Source of the DNA: Gordionus sp. m RMFG-2023 | Taxonomy: Eukaryota > Nematomorpha > Gordioida > Chordodea > Parachordodidae | NCBI RefSeq assembly: GCF_954871325.1 | Contig: NC_088776.1 | Coordinates: 25,344,508 to 25,408,507, forward strand | Length of the DNA stretch: 64,000 nt | Reading direction: 5' to 3' | Part shown: positions 35,600 through 46,441 of the stretch, piece after piece | Layout: each line of letters opens with the position of its first letter | How positions within the stretch are numbered: the stretch's first letter is position 1 | Made by a program: the position numbers and the translations under genes | The notes under the pieces: model-generated | What the model saw: the letters and a program-made list of their open reading frames with translations, nothing else | The model's database searches: none | What the model was told of the DNA's origin: nothing

Positions 35600-37420
35600 T
35601 ATGGTAATAAACGGCAGAATTTTAAAAATATCAGCTATTAATTAATATAAATATACAATTAATATTTTAAATTTAATTATATTCAAGTTGGTGAATGCTT
35701 AAAACATACGACTTTGAAAAGGGAGGCTTGTGTTCGACTCTCGTAGAGAGCAAAAAAATAACCACTATATAGTCTCCTTAAATTTTAAATACATTAGGAA
35801 GATACGAAAACGATCATATTTTGATTATGGAGATTATATATATTTGATATATAATTACCCTAGAAGATCACGCACGATTACGTGTAATTAGCAATTAATT
35901 ACCGTTTTTAAAAAAGGAATAAGTAATTAACATTGTAAGTTATTATAATTAGGAATCATTTACAATTTTTGAGTAATTATGCTCATTCATAGTTTTTAGT
36001 ATAGTTTATTCGATGATTTTAGAGATTTTCTCATGCAATTTTAAAATAGAAGAAATATATAAGGTGATTTTATAGAAATAAAAAATTTATGAGGGGATTT
36101 TATCCATTTAGAAGAAATGAAAGGAAAAGAATAGAAATTATCGTCTAGATATCAATATAAAAGTAATATTAAAACACGAAATTTTACCTAATCCCCCCCC
36201 CCTTCCTTCCCATCTACTCCATTGATTATAACTTATTTATTAGCTTACTCTATTTTACACTTGTTAATACAATGGATTTCGATTAAAGGCCTTGTTTTCA
36301 GAATATAAATCACCTATTTCGAACTTTAAAACTCATTGAATTACACTAATATTCCACTTTTTCCTTGTGAATTTAGAATCAAGCTTAGTGCATTCCTACT
36401 TTTCTCATGGCATAATTTTCTTAGCATAAGATCTTCTTTTGATAACATCTTTAATTTATAAATTATAGTTTGATTTTCTTTTGGTATTATTAAATGCGTT
36501 TAAATAATCAGATATGTACCCTAAATATTTTATGGTATAATTTTATAATTAGAGAAAATCCTACTTGTGGGTTAGGTTGGGAGGGAAAAGTGTGATTATT
36601 TTTTATTTCAAATTAGATCGGGTGGAGATAAAAAAAATTAAGTGGATCGAGTTTGGAATTATGTTGAAATTAATATCAATAAATCATAGTTTGATTGCAT
36701 ATCATTTTTCAATTTTGTTCATTTTAGATTTTACTTTTAGGGTAAAATATTTTTTATATTTTATTTTTGGGTTGGGTTGGGTGGGGTGGGGTCGAAAAAA
36801 TGATTCTCTTTACTATTCTGGTTGGTCAAATAAATAGTTATCTTTCAGAACTCTAATGGGAATTTTTTTAGACCTTTTTTTTACAAAATAATTAAAGGTC
36901 TGTGAATTATTTTTTATCTAACTCAATAAAATTCTATAAATTTAATAGGTCACCGGTTACATAAAATATTTTAAAAAATTAGTCTCAAAAATAAATGAAT
37001 AAAATACATGTGTCACAAGTTCTCTTATATTGATAATTTTGAGATTTATGTTTGCGCATAATTCTTTTAGCGGAATCTTCAGATGGCATATATTTGTGAG
37101 TATCGGATTCCAAATAAGAAATTTCTTTAGATATATCATACAGGGATTTAGCAACGCATATTTAGCTTGATTTTTCATAGAAAACAGATTTTGCCACTTT
37201 ATAAGAATATTTTGGTAAATGACTATGTATATTTTCCAGTGAATAATTCTCTGTATTGAAATATTTTATTATGCACGGGCATTTCTTTGATGTGTAGTGT
37301 AATCATATTTTTTAGTTTTAATATGTAAACCGTAATTATAACCATCTAGGCAAATTTTTAAATTTTCCAAATATAAAAATATTTGCTTGAAATGGAATCT
37401 TGTTATAGATTTCAAGGGTA
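35600..37420. other. Mostly unrecognised stretch with a G-rich motif and a weak tRNA-like box pair
   Basis: At 35685-35755 TTGGTGAATGC and TGTTCGACTCTC resemble tRNA A and B boxes but no cloverleaf forms. At 36769-36791 five G-runs of 3-4 are separated by one or two T. A related GGGTTAGGTTGGGAGGG lies at 36570. The 90-codon ORF at 36565-36837 spans both G-rich words; no domain is recognised. Confidence 0.4.
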
Positions 37421-38216
37421 GACACGGGTACGATAACCAGGATGAAATTTGCTATAGGGTGGAAGGGGGGGGGGGGGGTAATTAAATCTTTAGAATTATT
37501 TTAAGAATTATGTTTCAGAAATTTTTAGGATTAGTTACTATAGAATATTGAAAATTTCGAGTACAATTCAAATATAAATTAATGATTAAATATTTAATGT
37601 ATATAATAGGCGTATCTATATAATAAATGTTTTGAAAGAACTTATTAAAAAAATATAATTTTTTTAAGCATTCAAAATAAGGTATAAAATTTAAATTATA
37701 TTTAAAAAAGATGTTAGAAATTTAGATTAATGCACAAAAATATTCTGAATTATTGCATGTCATTAAACTTATAAAGTATATTCATGAAAAAAATATATGG
37801 TGTATTAAAAAATGAGAAAAAATACAATTAAGAATGTGAAATTCAATCTTCTTTGGGAAGCTAATTTTTCAATGATTTCATCAGTGGTAGAACATCTCAG
37901 TAGTGTTGTTAAAAGTATCGATTTGAGCCGATTTTTAAAAACGGTCAGCACAAAAAGTTATCCTGAAAAATATTGCACAAGTCTGAAAGGCTTGAACATC
38001 TATTAGCGAAATCTCAAAATTTAGGCAACATTTTTCTGGTTAAAATATTGAGTTGCCCCTTTTTAAAAATCAGCTCAAATCGAGCCATTTAACTACACTA
38101 ATTAGTTTTTATTCTTGTTAAAGAAGAAAATGCTCTATGGGTATAGTTGCCAAATATAAATAATTTTAATATATTAGGAAAATAGTCTAAAATATGTTTG
38201 AAATTATGCGTAGCAC

Positions 38217-39049
38217 TAGTGTTTGCAACGGTCCGGTCTGGTCCGGTCTTATCAGACTTTTCGGTCCTATGGGACGGTCCCGTTCAACAACACGGACCCA
38301 CGGTCCGGTCCGGTCCGACCGAAGACCGATTAAAGAATATAAAAGTTTACTATAAATTGCTTTATAGTTAATGTGTATGTACATGAACATATAAAATATG
38401 ATTATTTAATGCCTAACACTTTATAATATCTAATTCATCGTTTACTTTTTATATTCTTCCGTTTCATTAAATTGAATATTCATAGTTTACTTTTTATATT
38501 CTTCCGTTTCATTCAATTAAATTCAATCGCCTTCAAGTATTTTAATTTAGTAGGGTAGTGAAAGGATATTTTCTAAAGCTAATGATAAAATAACTAAAAA
38601 ACGCAATAGAATGAATCCAAAGATGGTTCAATCTATGATGGCACTTGAATCATGGATAAAAAATGGAATCATTTTTGATTTTTTAGAAGATAATTAAATT
38701 ATTTATATACAATTTATTTTATAACCAAATATATATATCAAAAAAATTAATTAAATATGTAAATCATATCATATTGATATAATTTATATTAAATAAATTT
38801 GTATTTTAATATTTTTTTGATTAGGCATTTGTGTATAATATAATAAAAATGAATTGATGATATAATTGAAATATTAATAGGGTAGTTTAACTATTCATTT
38901 TTAATAAATTTAAATGCAGAATAAAACTTTTGTAGCTATAAAAAAAATTTTTTTAGGTCCGGTCTCATTTAACTTAACGGTCCATCGGTCCGGTCCCATT
39001 TTAGAGAAAAAAGACCGGACCGGACCAGACCGGACCGTTGCAAACACTA
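38217..39049 (+). mobile_element. Small hAT element with ~32-bp perfect inverted repeats
   Basis: The 833-bp element begins TAGTGTTTGCAACGGTCCGG and ends with its exact inverse for about 32 bases. It is flanked by an exact 8-bp duplication CGTAGCAC (38209-38216 and 39050-39057). The ends are rich in GGTCCGGTC. Sequence on both sides matches the hAT-A copies at 16.2 and 27.8 kb, so it inserted into that element after it had spread. Confidence 0.95.
38557..38697 (+). pseudogene. hAT transposase C-terminal remnant inside the small element
   Basis: An open frame of 46 codons plus stop reads SERIFSKANDKITKKRNRM and continues NPKMVQSMMALESWI to TAA at 38695. It is the terminal hAT dimerisation block (SERxFSxAGxIxxxxRxxLxPxxVxxLxxLxSWI). 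All upstream transposase sequence is missing, so the element is an internally deleted derivative that relied on an enzyme from elsewhere. Confidence 0.88.
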
Positions 39050-40479
39050 CGTAGCACCTATAAAAAAAATAACATTATCAACCATATTTTACCTTTTATA
39101 CCTCCTATTTTGCATTCAGCTAGTTATGCATCATGGGATACTTTAAAATCCTCACAATAAAAATCTGCTAAATACTCATTTTCTCTATCAAGATTTGAAA
39201 TAAACTCGGAAGGATTCTTCTGTAATAATATTTGCAGATTTGTAAGTGCTACCTGATTAATCAAGAACCATTCATTCATTTGAGGTATAAATTTATCAGA
39301 GAGGTAAATTTATTTTATAGTATTCTTCAACTAACTCTAGGAACGATTGGCTTGCCTTGCTGCGAGTCGAGATAGAATAAATATTAAATTCATAGAGCTC
39401 TGCTCATGGCTCAACAATGACATATATTTATAAAATTTATCATCTATATTTGCCCTAATTTTCTTAAGTTTTTCCTGTTATAGAATTTAACTGACTTATT
39501 ATAATAGTATAAATAAATTACCTAATTATTAACAACTAATTTAACCATTATTTAATTTACAAGGTTAATTTAAACTATTTGTGTAAATTATCATCTAATT
39601 ATATTTAATTATCTTTTCCATTCAATTACATTTCCAAAATAATGCTCTCAGCTATTCTCATAGTCTCAATCAAATGGAGGTAATTTTTTTGAAATGTTTT
39701 ACTTTAGTTTTGCAATTAAAAAGTTTCAAATGATTTGGTAGATAATATAACGCAAAGGAAAATTTGAAATAGATTAGTTCATAGAATAAATTTGTGAATG
39801 TGATAAATAAATATAAATTACAATACATATGTCGTATTGAGAAATGGAATTCATGGGGATTCATCTCGATTTTAAATTATTTAATGTGAGCAATTTTTTT
39901 TAATATATCATTTGATCGGAATTTTGTTCCAGCCTCTATGGAACACCATACTGGGAATGAATCTTAAACAATTATGCTACGAACCTTAGAACTATTCTTA
40001 TTTATATTAATTTTCAGTGACGTAGACAAGGGGGAGGAGGTTGAACCCCCCCCCTCCCATAACCCCCGGGAATAAAAAATTTTTAATTTAAAAAATATTT
40101 TTTAGATAGAAAATTTTTTTTAAAATTTTTTTCTTATTGCGAATAATTTGATTTAAAATTTATAAATAAAATTATATAAGATATGAAAATGAAATATATT
40201 TTAAAAAAAAATAAGAATTTTCAATTTTAAATGATAACATGGTTTAAAAATATATAATAAAAATTATATGTAAAATATTAAATAATTGTAAATTTTTTCT
40301 AGCATAGTTAAATTAGATATATAAATTTAATAATAAAATTTATATTGTTAAACTATTAGATTAAAATTTTAATTAATTTTTTTAAATAAAAGAAAAATCA
40401 TTTAATTTGGTAAATATAATGAGAAGGTAAAGGAGATAACTAATATGTTTGGGATTAAAAATTTTAAACCTAGAGTAGT

Positions 40480-41062
40480 TTCTAGATAGTCCAATCGCTT
40501 AAATATTGATGCATCTACGATTGAGGATTTTTATAAAATAAATATTTTTACTCCCCTTATTGATACATTTTTATTTCAATTAAAGGAAAGACTTTTTAAG
40601 AATTTTATTCTAAACAGCTTTCATTTTCTTTTGCCGGTTGAGTCTGAATACACTTGAAACGCGAGAGGATATTAAGTCTCAGAGTTTTATTCTGATGAAT
40701 TATTAGGATCGCATAATAAGTTACTTTGTGATGTCGAATTTTGGTATAAAAATTTTGACAGAATAGAGTACTCTTTGAGACCAAAAAATGTTTTGCAGGC
40801 CCTTTCCATGTGTAATAGCACTTTAGATTCCCTACCTAATATAAAAACATTGTTTTTTATTTTAGCTACCTTACCGATTAGCACCTGCACTAATGAAAGG
40901 TCTTCTTCAATTTTGAAAAGGTTAAAACCCTATTTTAGAAATAGCACCGGTGAAAGCCGTTTAAATGATTCATTAAATATTTATAAGGAGATTATTCTAG
41001 ATAAAAATTTGTTTCTAGATAAATTAGTTAAATCTCAGAGAAAAATACACCACTCTTTATAA
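40480..41062 (+). pseudogene. hAT transposase C-terminal part, DUF4371/ZMYM1-like
   Basis: IEDFYKINIFTPLIDTFLFQ corresponds to IEEYYKINFFIPLLDTFITQ in the copy at 27.8 kb. The final open frame (40775-41062, 95 codons) holds LFFILATLPISTCTNERSSS, then ILKRLKPYFRNSTGESRLND, the hAT dimerisation block including the TNERSxSxLKRLKxYxRN motif. Earlier parts are interrupted by stops and the catalytic N-terminal domain is absent, so this is an internally deleted copy. Confidence 0.85.
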
Positions 41063-41196
41063 ATTCAAATCATAAAATTGCTATATTATTATAACATAAA
41101 ATTTTTATATTCAATAAGTAATTATAATGAATTTTTAGTCATAATATTTATATATTATACTATTTTTAATAAAAATATTGTATTTGCAATAAGAAT

Positions 41197-41551
41197 TAGT
41201 GATCTGTATCGGGCCTAATTTTTCAAGCCCGGTCCGGCCCGAAATTATTTTAATAATGTTTTGCCGGTCCGAACCCGAAATTTTTTTTTAAAAGTTTTGT
41301 CGGCCTGGTCTGAATTTATTTAAATATAGAAATTCATTTTTATAATTACTCAAAATAAAAGATATATGTTACATGGCGTCTAGTTTTTATAAATAAAATC
41401 AAATATTTTTATTTTACATAAAAAATTTAACATAAAATTGATATATTTAGATATATTTTAAAAAAAATTTCAAGGCCCGATCCAACCCGACCCGATTTTT
41501 TTTTTAAAATATTAGGCTCGAACCCGATTTTCCTACTTTTGCAGATCTCTA
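41197..41551. mobile_element. Non-autonomous hAT-like MITE (GATCTGCA family), copy 2
   Basis: The 355-bp element starts TAGTGATCTGTATCGGGCC and ends TTTTGCAGATCTCTA, flanked by an exact 8-bp duplication ATAAGAAT (41189-41196 and 41552-41559). Inverse in orientation to the copy at 13654-14022, sharing GGGCCTAATTTTTCAAGCCC and the internal ATATGTTACATGGCGT. It lies inside the hAT element at 40015-41850. Confidence 0.93.
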
Positions 41552-41979
41552 ATAAGAATTATTAATGTTTTATTAATATACTCAATTGTTATCATTAAAA
41601 TAATACATATTTAATAATAAATAAAATCTATCAAATTCTCTGCAAAATATTGTTATATGCAAAAATTTAATTAAAATTTTCAGAATAATGCTTTCAGTCG
41701 CGTAATAATCATAAGTTTAACCAAAATTTTGTTACTAATATTTTTTTTCATTTATGCTGGCTACTATAGTGGTTAGACACTAATAAAGCACAAAATATTG
41801 GCAAATTTTTAAACCCCCCCCCTTATCTATTAATACTGGCTATTCCACTGTTGATTTATATATGGATTTTTTGTATAAATGAAAAAAATACATAAAGGTT
41901 TACAATAAAATTGTCTAAATTTCACAGTGTGTGAATTCCCAACATTCTAGAATATATTTTCGATGGAATCCGATTGTTC

Positions 41980-42160
41980 AAATTTAAAAATCGTCCTCAA
42001 TAAATGTTAAAAAGATCCTGAATACCTAAGAAATATCTCAATACGACATATATGTGATAGGAGGTAGGAATGATTATTATAAAATAAAAAAAATCATAAA
42101 ACAAAAATATTTTAGCCCGCATCTAAAATTTTTCTGCCCCCCCCCCTATTGCACAAGCCT
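41980..42160 (-). mobile_element. hAT family A right-end fragment
   Basis: AGGTAGGAATGATTATTATAAAATAAAAAAAATCATAAAACAAAAATATTTTAGC corresponds to the last ~130 bases of the copy at 16.2 kb, followed by a C tract and TGCACAAGCCTG where the terminal repeat should be. The rest of that copy is missing. Confidence 0.55.
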
Positions 42161-42719
42161 GCGTCCTTTACAAGAGTGGCAATGAAGGTTATGTTATGCA
42201 TTTTTTCAACAATAGAATTACATATGGAGCAATTGCGGGGTTGTGTTATCAAACAGTTTAGAGGAATACCAATAGCGTGGGGATGATATTTAGGCTTAGT
42301 TGTAAATGTAAATTAACCTAGGGAATAGTTGACAAGAGTGCATTCTGAGGGATTCAACGCTACTAACAATTATAGGCTAACTCCAAACTTCCTGCCTATT
42401 TATTTTGAGTAGAAAGTAATCAGCCTTCATTCGGAACTTTAAATAGATAATAGCTCCATCAAAGGAAGGTTAGGTTTTATAAAATGGCCGCCCTTTATGG
42501 TAGGTAAGGAAGCTTGAGGCTATACTATTTTATTATATTAATTTATTTTAGTCAGTAGATCCCATTCTCATAAACACCGAGGCGAGGGGTATAGAATATT
42601 TAGAAATAGGTGTGGAACGTAGTGCATATAGGATCCGAGGGATATTAAAAAATATTTTAAGGGAAAAAAAAATTTATGAGAAAGGAGGAAAACAAATCCG
42701 CCATTTGACTAGAGCCTCA

Positions 42720-43060
42720 AGAATGGTATGGAGTAAGGAAGAGACTGCAATGCTACGGCCAACACGGGAGTCTATATGATCACGTTCTTCTTGATAAGTT
42801 GATGCTGTATATGTGTTTGTTTCTATTGAATTCCAGCACCCTCCATAATTAAATTCACAGCTTTATTGACTTTAACATTGGACACCGACGAGCCATCATC
42901 GATATACCAGGCATGTAAAGATAAAGAACAAGTGGAGTTCGTTGATATCTGGACGGAAAGATAAGGACCCAAGAGGATCACCCTATTCAATGCCTTTAAT
43001 AGGTGGGATTTTATATATATTGAGTAAGGTAGAAGGCAAAAAAGAGAAGCGATCCAATCT
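42720..43060 (-). pseudogene. Reverse transcriptase remnant
   Basis: The minus strand has GDPLGSLSF (motif B, 42965-42982 and beyond) and, about 55 bases on, WYIDDG (42892-42909), the polymerase YxDD box, followed by SSVSNVKVNKAVNLIMEGAG. The GDPLGxLxF...WYxDDG spacing is that of the reverse transcriptase I associate with the RPDG/WDFTC family remnants in this window, so they may be parts of the same element; that link is inference. The copy is broken and its limits are unclear. The + strand ORF at 42942-43157 is its shadow. Between 43060 and 43640 no further motif was recognised. Confidence 0.7.
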
Positions 43061-43639
43061 GAGAGAACCTTTTATATTAAGATTGTCTATTAAATTAAAA
43101 TCAGCTCAATTGGTGAGAATTTATTTGTTGAAGATCGTGAGCCTCTTGTTTTATTGAAGATAGACATCCTTAATTTGATGGGTTAGGGATTTATGTGAAG
43201 TTTTGTAGAGCACCCTTAAGATGCTAGATGTATAGAAAAAGAATTTAAGTCATTCACTATTATTGATAAAGTTTAGCAATAGAGACAATGTACAATCTAC
43301 GAAAGATTATGCAATCAACTATCTAAGACCTTTGGGGATCTTGAGATGATATGTGGTTTGGAAGAGTAGAGAAAAAATGTATAAGCAGGAAGAAATATGA
43401 AGAGAAGGAGCAAAGATTTTGGGAGGAAGAATAATTGATTGGCTGACAAGGGCTGGAGCTAGGCTAGAATGTGAACATCTAATTGAATGTGGTTCATAAA
43501 AATGAAAATAGCCATCATATCTAATAATTACTAATTTGGGACATGTAAAACAGATTTGTGATAAATACATAGAGAAAAAATATGGGATAAATAAAAATTT
43601 TGAACAAATATCCAACAAGGCACGAATAAATAAGGCAAA

Positions 43640-44268
43640 ATTTAACCAGAAATAAGTTCAATATTAGCTGTTTTTAGAATATAAAATAAGGCTTGAATAA
43701 ATAAAAATAATATAATAACGCACTAATTAAAGCTGAATGAAAAGCGAATGCGAAATATAATGGCACGATAATTAAAGCTGAGGGACATAAAGAATGCATA
43801 TCTCATGAGAATCAAATAGTTTTAAAATAAGATAATCATAAGAGGGCCTCAATATATATTTTAAATAAATAAGTCAGTTTTATTTGATAACATTGTAATA
43901 TATGAGGTGTGATCTATTTGCATTTACTTGATAATGTTTACAATTATGTGCACGGTAGATTATCTGTAGTGTAAAATTATGACCATCTAAACTATTGCAA
44001 TATTGAGGATTTATTGGATCAAAAACTACAGATTCATTTTGAAAAATCTTCAAAAAAATTTTGAGCAAAATTATTTGGAAATATTTTTTGAAGAAGATAG
44101 ATTTTGGATCAAATCTACCTAAAAGTTCCAAATTCATTTTTAAAAAATCTTTTATAATTTTCATGTAGAATAATATTTTTAGATGAAATAAAAATTTTAA
44201 AGAGGTTTTTGAAAATTTTATGAAGATATGATTGTTTTTATCCAATCAATATATTCATATTTCACATT
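43640..44268. other. Unrecognised stretch
   Basis: A 121-codon minus-strand ORF (43880-44245) is Phe/Lys/Ile-rich, begins MDKNNHIFIKFSKTSLKF and includes NGLDGHN-like and CKHYQVNAN words. No domain is recognised, and at this AT content an open frame of this length can arise by chance. Confidence 0.35.
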
Positions 44269-44276
44269 GTACAATG

Positions 44277-44771
44277 CAAAGACCTTCGAGCCGGATCGGC
44301 CTTCGTCCCATATAAGATTATATTTTCTAGCAGGCCTGAGCCGTATCTGGGTTTGTGAAATCGTTTTTTAATGGGCTTGGGCCAGTCTTAGCCTTTTAAA
44401 TTTTTAAGTTAACTTATTAACAGTTGCCAACTTAAAAAAATATTGCAATTTTTTTTCTTCCAATGATGATAAAAATTAGCTTATTTAACCAATTTAAAAA
44501 AATATTGTAAATATTTTCTTCCTTTAATAATAAATTTCAGTATTGCAAACAAAATGATTGTCCAAATACATAATATTGTTTCTTCATGAAATACAATAAA
44601 AAAAATTTGGATATGGACTTGGGCGGGGCTTAAGAAAATTGAAACTTATTATAGGCTTGGGTGCTCTTGAATTTTTTTAAATATTAAATATAGTCAAGGC
44701 CTAGGTCTAAAAATTTTTTTATGTGGGCCGGCAGGGCTTAATAAAAAAATTAAGGCCCACGAAGGTCTCTG
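44277..44771. mobile_element. Short element with AGACCTTCG ends, copy 1
   Basis: The 495-bp element starts CAAAGACCTTCGAGCC and ends GGCCCACGAAGGTCTCTG. Flanking 8-mers GTACAATG and GTACATTG match at 7 of 8. Internal GGCTTGGGC and GGGCCGG words and AACTTATTAACAGTTGCCAACTT, AAATTTCAGTATTGCAAA are shared with the copy at 53627. Confidence 0.85.
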
Positions 44772-44779
44772 GTACATTG

Positions 44780-45765
44780 TACACAATATTTTTTAATGTT
44801 TATCTCATGATAAAATACATTAGGCATGCATATCTTAAGATGGGTTATTAAAAAAAACTCAAATTTTTGGAAATACATTATGCCCCCTATTTTTACAAAA
44901 TTTACCTTCTAATTTTTGTCATATATACAAACTCTTGTGTTCCTTCATACCCAGTCACAAATTAGGAAATTTGTTTTGGGGGGGGGGAGGAGGCGTTCAA
45001 ATATTTTGCATATTTTGATTGGATTTGACCCGATAGTGCATGTCTTAGTTCATAATTGCCTATTGCTTGTTGATGGACGGCTTCTTCTTTACTCAGGATT
45101 TCCTCCAATTTTAAAGACAATAATTAATATTCATATTTAGAAAAAAATGATTATAGAAAATAAAAAGATACAACACAATTAATTTCTAAGTAATAGAAAA
45201 AGAAATATTATAGTTCGTGCTTTTTCGTCATTTTTAAAATGCATATGGTGAATAAGCAATATAAATTTGGTAAAAATAAAAAAATCCAACATATTTGTAG
45301 CAAAAAAATATTAAAAAATTAAAGTAAATAATTATTAATCATAATTTATGTAATATTAAGCATGATTTATGTATGTTGTATTATAGGAATAATTTATTTT
45401 AATATTTTTTATTGCAATTCAATTCTATATCAAAATAGCAAAAATCTCAAACCCCCTAATATTTTATTTTATTTTTTGAAGGAAGGGGGGGGGGGAGGGT
45501 TTTTTTTTATGTGGCCCAAAATGCTTCCCAAATATATGACCACTAATATTATAAAATGTCATGGATGCTGTTTAATATAGGCAGGTTTAATAAAAAATAT
45601 ATGTCGTATTTGGATTAGGGGATTCAGGAGGTGGTACAAACCTTTAAATTGATTCATAGAAAAATATTATACCCTGATTAGGTGGGTACTTTTTAGAAAG
45701 TGAAGGCTTGGATAAATAGCAGGATATCAATCGCGATATTATATTAGTGTACAAGAATCCACAGA
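44780..45765. other. Unrecognised stretch with two G-tracts
   Basis: G10 at about 44978 and G11 at about 45486 recall the tracts inside hAT ends, but no terminal repeat is found. The 74-codon (44916) and 72-codon (45362) ORFs each cross a G-tract and show no domain. Confidence 0.35.
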
Positions 45766-45767
45766 TA

Positions 45768-46367
45768 TGGGAGACTGGGACTAGTCGAACCGATTTTTGT
45801 AAAATAAGCTATAACTCCTGATTATAAAGAGCAATATATGAATAGACACCTATAACTGTACTCTATAAAGATGCTTTAAAATATTTTTAAGAATATAATC
45901 ATATATTTGAAATATTAATTTTTGTAAAAGTTTGTCCAACATAATAACGGGGTTAGACAAACCACTGCAAGGGCTTTCCTAAACCATTTTATGCTTTAAA
46001 GAATTGAAATACATTTTTATTTATTAATAATGATATGTATCAAAAGGGGTTAAACTTTCCTATAAAATTTAATTTATAAAATAATTATATAATTTATTAA
46101 AAATTAAAATTCCGTCGTAAAAATCTTTTGAATTTTACATCAAAATTTTATTTCATAAATAAAATTTTTAACAATTCATTATTTAAGATTTTTTGCCTAT
46201 AGATGCATACTAATAGTTATTTTAAGATAAAATTTAAACCTTCTAATCTATTTAATTTTAAAATGAGATTAAGTAGTTTGCCAAGCCCCGGTTTTATCAA
46301 ACTCCAGTCTCTCCTACATATGATGACCCCGGTTTTATCAAACTCCAGTCTCTCCTACATATGATGA
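45768..46367. repeat. Repeat with GGGAGACTGGG end, copy 2
   Basis: Shorter copy of the repeat at 33.2-34.1 kb. At its right end a 41-bp unit (CCCCGGTTTTATCAAACTCC...ATATGATGA) is repeated exactly twice, 46286-46326 and 46327-46367. Confidence 0.7.
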
Positions 46368-46441
46368 CTTATTATGAAGACTTACCCATAACAAAAATTT
46401 ATTAAAATATCTAATACCCCCCACCCCTTCTCCTCTCAAAT

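Larger units (their letters stand above)
37425..39930 (-). mobile_element. hAT family A copy 3, decayed
   Basis: Aligns in order with the copy at 16.2 kb: a G13 tract followed by TAATTAAATC, ATTAATGATTAAATATTTAATGTATATAAT, GTGAAATTCAATCTTC, GATTTGAGCCGATTTTT, GGCTTGAACATCTATTAGCGAAATC and CATTCAGCTAGTTATGCATCATG. The ends are eroded and no target duplication remains. A small hAT-like element interrupts it at 38217. Confidence 0.65.
40015..41850 (+). mobile_element. hAT element related to family A, + orientation
   Basis: Starts CAGTGACGTAGACAAGGGGG and ends GGCTATTCCACTG, with G/C tracts inside both ends. The flanking 8-mers TTAATTTT and TTGATTTA match at 6 of 8 positions, so the target duplication is old. 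It carries a + strand transposase remnant and a GATCTGCA MITE. It abuts the end of the decayed copy 3. Confidence 0.65.

Noticed and set aside
35685-35755. tRNA gene
   Set aside because: Only weak box-like words; no cloverleaf.
36570-36791. Telomere-type repeat (TTAGG-like)
   Set aside because: GGGTTAGG occurs once and is not tandem; the rest is GGGTT/GGGGT.
38187-38390. Minus-strand ORF rich in GPR words
   Set aside because: Encoded by the GGTCCG-rich end of the small hAT element.
42942-43157. 71-codon + strand ORF
   Set aside because: Antisense to the reverse-transcriptase motifs GDPLGS and WYIDDG.
43880-44245. 121-codon minus-strand ORF as a gene
   Set aside because: Dominated by F, K, I and L codons typical of AT-rich chance ORFs; no domain and no splice context.
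45362-45580. 72-codon ORF
   Set aside because: Crosses a poly-G tract and shows no motif.
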